A DNA stretch of 35,968 bases from Gnetum montanum (Eukaryota; Streptophyta; Gnetopsida; Gnetales; Gnetaceae). Below are positions 31,550 through 35,968 of this stretch, one piece after another; positions within the stretch are counted from its first letter, which is position 1, and each line of letters opens with the position of its first letter. The position numbers were made by a program, and so were the translations under genes. The notes beneath the pieces are model-generated. The model had not been told where the DNA came from. It worked only from the letters and a program-made list of their open reading frames with translations, and did not search any database. Where the stretch lies: NCBI GenBank assembly GCA_015680685.1, contig MNCI01017670.1:137632-173599 (forward strand). The letters are read 5' to 3'.

Positions 31550-31840
31550 GTTAGATTATATGTACTACAAAGATGTAGGTGTATAATGCCCTGATGGAAA
31601 TTAAAAAGCATCTTAAAAAAATGTCATAAATATATTTCACTTTAATTTTAAAATATTTTATGATACATTTTTGTTATCATTCATTAATTCTTTAGTTAGA
31701 TCATACATCCTGCAAAGATGTTGGGGAGTATAATGCTTTGATAGAAATTGAAAAGCATCCTAAGAAATTTCATAAATTTATTTCAATTCCATTTTTAGAT
31801 ATTTTATGATAATGTTTTCTTATCATTCATTAATTCCATA
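31550..31840 (+). repeat. Tandem duplication, 145 bp period
   Basis: Two copies (31550-31694, 31695-31840) beginning 'gttagattatatgtactacaaagatg' and 'gttagatcatacatcctgcaaagatg', both containing 'gaaattgaaaagcatc' and 'ttatcattcattaatt'. Roughly 80% identical by eye. Confidence 0.8.
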
Positions 31841-32862
31841 GTTAACTATCTTCTTTCCTTCAACAATAAACTCTAAAATTTGCTATTTTAGTTGACTAAT
31901 TTGCTCTAGAAGTTGCAATGCTACTTTATTAATTTGCTTAATTTATTGAAATCAACCTTGTAAATCATGCTTTCAAATTAATCATCCTCAGTTACTACAT
32001 TTGAAAAACCATTTTCATCCTTAATAACTAGAACCCATTTTGCTTTTCTCCATAGTTGCTTTTATGATTCTGTGAGTAGGTGTTGTCACATTTATACCAT
32101 TTGATGGAGCAGTTTTCTTTGAAGATAATGATGAAGATTAAATTGGGCAATTTAATTTTTACTAGTGATTGGAAGATAACCTAGCATTCAAAGAGTTGGA
32201 TTACTTATTTTAAAAAGGGAAATAATATGAAGCATGATTAAATCACTAATGTCATGGAAAGGAAGATAAATGGAAAGTGCTTTCAAGGTGTCATAATTTT
32301 GAACTAAGGGTCCATAATTTCAAGGCCGAAAACCAAAGGTATAAATTATGGAATTTATGAAAGCTTGATAATAAGCCAAAGGTTGTAAAATTTGTAGTTC
32401 TCCTATGTAAACGTTATGGGATTCCACACTGGAATTTACATTTGCATCATCAAATTGGTAGGATGTACAGGCCATTTGGTTCCCCGTATAGGATGATTTT
32501 GCACAAGCCTAGTAAATTTTTGGTAATATTTCAGCATTTTGAAAATCTTCCAGCTTCCAAGCAACAAAGATAATGTTGAGGATTCTTCTACCCAGAATTG
32601 TTCACAGTTAGCAAGGTTGCTTAGGCAATAATGATAGATGTGAAGGAAAGGCCAAATTGATGTGATTGAAGGAAAGATTAATATATAAAAATAAAAATAT
32701 TCAAGACCCTGGTATCTGGTTAAAACTGTATGCAGGCCTCACATCTCAGGAAGAAGAAGCTCTGTAAAATCAATGTTCTGTGCCAATCTCTTGAACTATA
32801 TTAAGGAAAAAGAGGAAATAATACTAATGGAACGGCTGTGAAATCGTGGTAGAAACGAGAGC

Positions 32863-32957
32863 AAAAAGGAATCACGAGATGAGCAGTCATCTTACAGCCA
32901 AAAAGAAAGGAAAAAGGAATCACGAGATGAGTAGTCATCTTACAGCCAAAAAGAAAA
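32863..32957 (+). repeat. Tandem duplication, 48 bp period
   Basis: Two nearly identical copies of 'aaaaaggaatcacgagatga-cagtcatcttacagccaaaaagaaa' starting at 32863 and 32911, differing at about one base in the core. Recent, by its low divergence. Confidence 0.9.
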
Positions 32958-33223
32958 AAAACAAAATAATAATCACTGTAATGAATCTTTGTTATAGATT
33001 TATGCAGAATATATTTTTTTCATGATGCGAGTAGGGTTTGGAGGGCCGCTGTTGCCAAGATTATGATGGATCTGCTCATGGAAGTAGCAAAGACAAAAAC
33101 CCTCAGTTCAACAAAGTGTATTCTTTAGGTGTTAAAACCATAGTAAAATAGCTTATTCATGTTTTCACTGTGTATGGAATGGACGTTGTCCGCATTGGAT
33201 TAGAACTCTTTGAGTGTGAGCCG

Positions 33224-33730
33224 TCATAGCTGCCGCCTTCTCCTTAAACAAGATTCCAGACGCAACGCGGCAATCTGCAAAATCCTCATCCTTGTATTTT
33301 GAACAGGCAGACAGGCCAATGGCACATGATAAAGGCAGAGATAGCGACAACAATAACCTTGAATCTTGAGCAGTACCGGTGTAGGTGGCCACGGTAGATA
33401 GAAGCATAGCCACAAGACCTTGATGGTAGAAGATCTGAGAACAGTTGCAGAGAAGGGATGGAAGACATAGAGATCTCCATGCAGCGGTATGTCAAGAACT
33501 TCACTCTTAGAGATCGCAGCCTACAATTTCATTTGCAAGTGTAGCAAGTGCAGAGCAGCATTCGTGGCTACTATGCAAATGAGAACAAAACTGAAGTAGT
33601 ATACGTGCCCATGAAGATTGTCGAGGTGTTTGTAGTTGTATGGCTGACATCGTGCTCCTAAATCCTCTTCGCTGAATTTTGATTTTAAATTTAAATGGTT
33701 CTTTTGTTTTGGATCCTTTGATATACCCAT
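33224..33730 (-). pseudogene. Unrecognised open frame with one stop, possible gene relic
   Basis: The minus-strand frame from 33730 reads about 168 codons with a single internal TAG near 33520. It includes a hydrophobic run (VYYFSFVLICIVATNAALHL) that could be a membrane segment and an arginine-rich end. Another frame is also partly open here (33749-33507, 33413-33165), so coding is uncertain. No family recognised and no start context. It may be chance in GC-richer DNA. Confidence 0.2.
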
Positions 33731-34879
33731 TTACCATATAAAATATCATTTAAAGTTTTTTTTTTTTTAAGAAAAACCTAGCAAATTTTAGAATAATACC
33801 ATAATAGGGTATAATTTCACTCCATGTGATATGGTACATATAACATATCTTCTAAAAAATTACAAGGGAGGAAATTATTGGACATGTGGCAAACATACCT
33901 TTATTTTCTACAACCTTAAAACTTTTCATTGAAGTTATAACTTCCTATGGAAGTGAAAGGTTATAATTACCAAAAGGACATTTGCCAACTATGGCATGTA
34001 TTTCTCTAATTTTTTGGCCAAGAGGCCATTACCAGTCATATTTCGGGAATGTCAACTTTGTCCATAACGCTGACTAACGCTGACGTGTTATGAAAGGTTA
34101 CATCGTGTTATGAAAGGTTATGTCTGTTGCAAAATAGAAATACGTTTAGAAAAGTTGCGTAATATATTTAGAAAGGTTGCGTCCTCGTTCCAAAGGTTAT
34201 GTCCCGTTGAAAACCATAAATACGCCTCATTAGATGAACAGTTTGCGTTGGATTCGGAAGCGCCTACTAAAGCACAGTAAATCAGCAATGGGTACGCATG
34301 TCAGAATTTTTTTTGAAATTTTGTATATATAATAATAATAAGGCTCTTGTTAATATCAACGCTCCGGTTACTATTGGTCATGGCTTCAACAATGCAGTGA
34401 TTGTGCCACTGCATATGCATACTTCTCTATTTACAAACTCATGTTAATCTTCTTTGCATATATTGACGTACTATTTAAAACATGGAATGACTCGGCTTTC
34501 AGCCAAGAGAGAGAATTTGTAATGAAATTTTGTATATATACATTGAAATGACCGCCTTGACATGCCTCTTATTATTCTTGAGTTGTTCTTGATGTCTGTT
34601 ATGAATCGTGTAGGAAAATCATTTTCAAAAAATTCTGTAATATAATATACATTTATTAATATCGTAGATTTCAATAATAGTAGTGAACATTTATTCATAT
34701 AGTGATTATAATACCTATGGCAGTAGCGAACATTTATAAGGATGATAATATAATATCGTTAGCGAGTTAAATACTAAATAGCAATAGATATTGTTACCTT
34801 TTTTTAAAAAAAATAGTGTAATAGATCACATGGGATAATAACACATTTAAGAAATAATTACAATCAAGTGGACATATCT

Positions 34880-35968
34880 TCTCTAGAAGTTCAACAGAAG
34901 AAATGCTACAAGATTATCACTGGCCATCTATATATGCAACAATTCGAAATGGATGAAGTTTCTCCTCTATTGATGATTATTCAAGGTACAACAGACAGGA
35001 AAATCGTATCTCATTGATACGATTTGTAAAGAATTTAGTCGAACTTGCTCATCGGAAAAGAATAATTTATTGGTGCTCGCCCCTATTGGTGCTGGAGCGT
35101 ATAATATTAATGCAACTACAATACATTCTACGTTGAAGATTGGAATCGCAGATTACAAACCTTTGGCTGTATCAATTTTGTCATCGTTCCAAAATAAATA
35201 CAAATACTTAAAGTATATTATTATAGATGAAATGAGTTTTATAGGTGGCAAATTGCTTAGCAGCATTGACCAAAGCCTTAAGAAAATATTTCCAGATAAT
35301 CGTTTAGATAACTTTTGTGGTAGATCTATGGTACTCATTGGAAATTTTGCATAGCTTCCACCTGTTAAAGATGTTATACTGTACATATCATCTCAGATGC
35401 ATGTGAAGAATTTGTGGTTGGCATTTAATAAACTTGTAACCTTGGATGTTGTGTATCGACAAAGGGGTGATGATTCGCAGCAACAAAGATTTAGAGAAGT
35501 TTTGATGAATATACGAGAAGGAAAGATGACTGATGAGGATTATGACTTTTTAAGCTTGAGAATGCAACTTCCATCAACATCGGATGGGCGAGATGGATTT
35601 GAGGATTCTGTGCATTTGTTTGATATAAAGGATAAAGTGCATATGCATAATGAAAGAAAAAATATTGCTCAAAATGTAGAAGCCAGTTGCATGGTGCATA
35701 GTAGATAGAAAGACAAATGGTGTGAAATTTTCGGCTGATTCAGAAGGAGAATTGGACCGAGTAGTGTTCATTTGTGAGGATGCAAAGGTTATGCTCACTG
35801 TTAATCTATGGCCAGAAGCAGGATTGGTTAATGGTGCATTGGGAGTCACTAAGAAAATAATATATAGTCCACAATCAACCTCCATAGTTGCCATCGTATG
35901 TCATCATTGAGTTTGACTCCTATATTGGAGTACCGTATGATAATGAACATCCTTGACAAGTACCCATT
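34880..35968 (+). pseudogene. PIF1/Helitron-type helicase, broken and cut by the window end
   Basis: From about 34880: VQQKKCYKIITGHL..., MIIQGTT, then in a different frame TGKSYLIDTICKEF, so the Walker A loop is split by a small deletion near 35001. It continues LAPIGAGAYNINATTIHSTL, YIIIDEMSFIG (Walker B, DE), GNFA*LPPVKD (TAG within the GDFAQLPP-type motif III), VTLDVVYRQRGD, QQRFREVLMNIREGKMT, VHLFDIKDKVHMHN. After a frameshift near 35715 come AKVMLTVNLWPEAGLVNGAL, and after another, SYVIIEFDSYIGVPYDN. These are superfamily 1B helicase motifs as found in Helitrons and their relatives. A Rep (HUH) domain is not in the window, so Helitron origin is likely but not proven. Confidence 0.82.

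Larger units (their letters stand above)
31133..34880. other. AT-rich flanking sequence without recognised genes
   Basis: Composition and style change right of the LTR. I see no retrotransposon domains, RNA genes or conserved coding blocks. It contains two small tandem duplications (31550-31840, 32863-32957), an unrecognised minus-strand ORF pair (33224-33730), and at 34085-34210 five scattered copies of 'gaaaggtta/gaaaggttgcgt'. Confidence 0.6.

Noticed and set aside
34471-34698. 75-codon minus-strand ORF
   Set aside because: AT-rich, no domain, no supporting context.

Overview
This window looks like intergenic chromosome from a land plant with a very large, repeat-rich genome; a gymnosperm is a reasonable guess, but the sequence does not prove it. 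I see no intact host gene. Nearly everything from base 1 to 31132 is nested Ty3/gypsy LTR retrotransposon of the Tat/Ogre type. The type is recognised from a second RNase H domain between the RT-RNase H and the integrase. Almost all coding regions are broken by stops that read as C-to-T changes (CAG to TAG, CAA to TAA, CGA to TGA), as expected of old, methylated repeats.

The host element ('plus element') runs left to right from a truncated 5' LTR remnant (10427-10662) to a complete-looking 3' LTR (about 30040-31132). In order it holds: a leader with a ~480 bp duplication (10663-12006); gag (12007-14100); protease (14660-15646); a minisatellite (15810-16015); a 9.6 kb block that is not ordinary retrotransposon sequence; a second minisatellite (25640-26040); RT, RNase H, second RNase H and integrase (26219-29707); a third minisatellite (29735-29905); and the LTR. 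The present span is about 20.7 kb, so it is a giant element.

The unusual block between protease and RT contains (a) a broken gene on the opposite strand, about 21800 down to 16316, with at least six exons whose GT/AG introns keep the reading phase at every junction, and (b) a 3.4 kb tandem array of ~180-190 bp monomers (22140-25560) lying upstream of that antisense gene. I do not recognise the encoded protein (about 1,000 residues, acidic stretches, coiled-coil C-terminal part).

A second related element ('minus element') is inserted in opposite orientation into the 5' LTR of the plus element. Its LTR begins at 10426 and runs leftwards (10426 to about 7182), followed by leader, gag (6550-4430), protease (3800-2940), a minisatellite (2620-2180), only the last part of integrase (2094-1936), another minisatellite (430-1), and it leaves the window at base 1. 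RT, both RNases H and most of integrase are deleted. Two further LTR-like units in plus orientation sit inside it: LTR-B (8368 to about 9623) within its LTR, and LTR-A (441 to about 1933) between its integrase end and its minisatellite.

Right of 31132 the sequence is AT-rich and largely featureless (31133-34880), with two small tandem duplications and an unrecognised ORF pair. The right edge (34880-35968) holds a decayed PIF1/Helitron-type helicase cut off by the window end. The window contains a 79-base N gap (25071-25149) and single Ns at 23366, 30065 and 30351.
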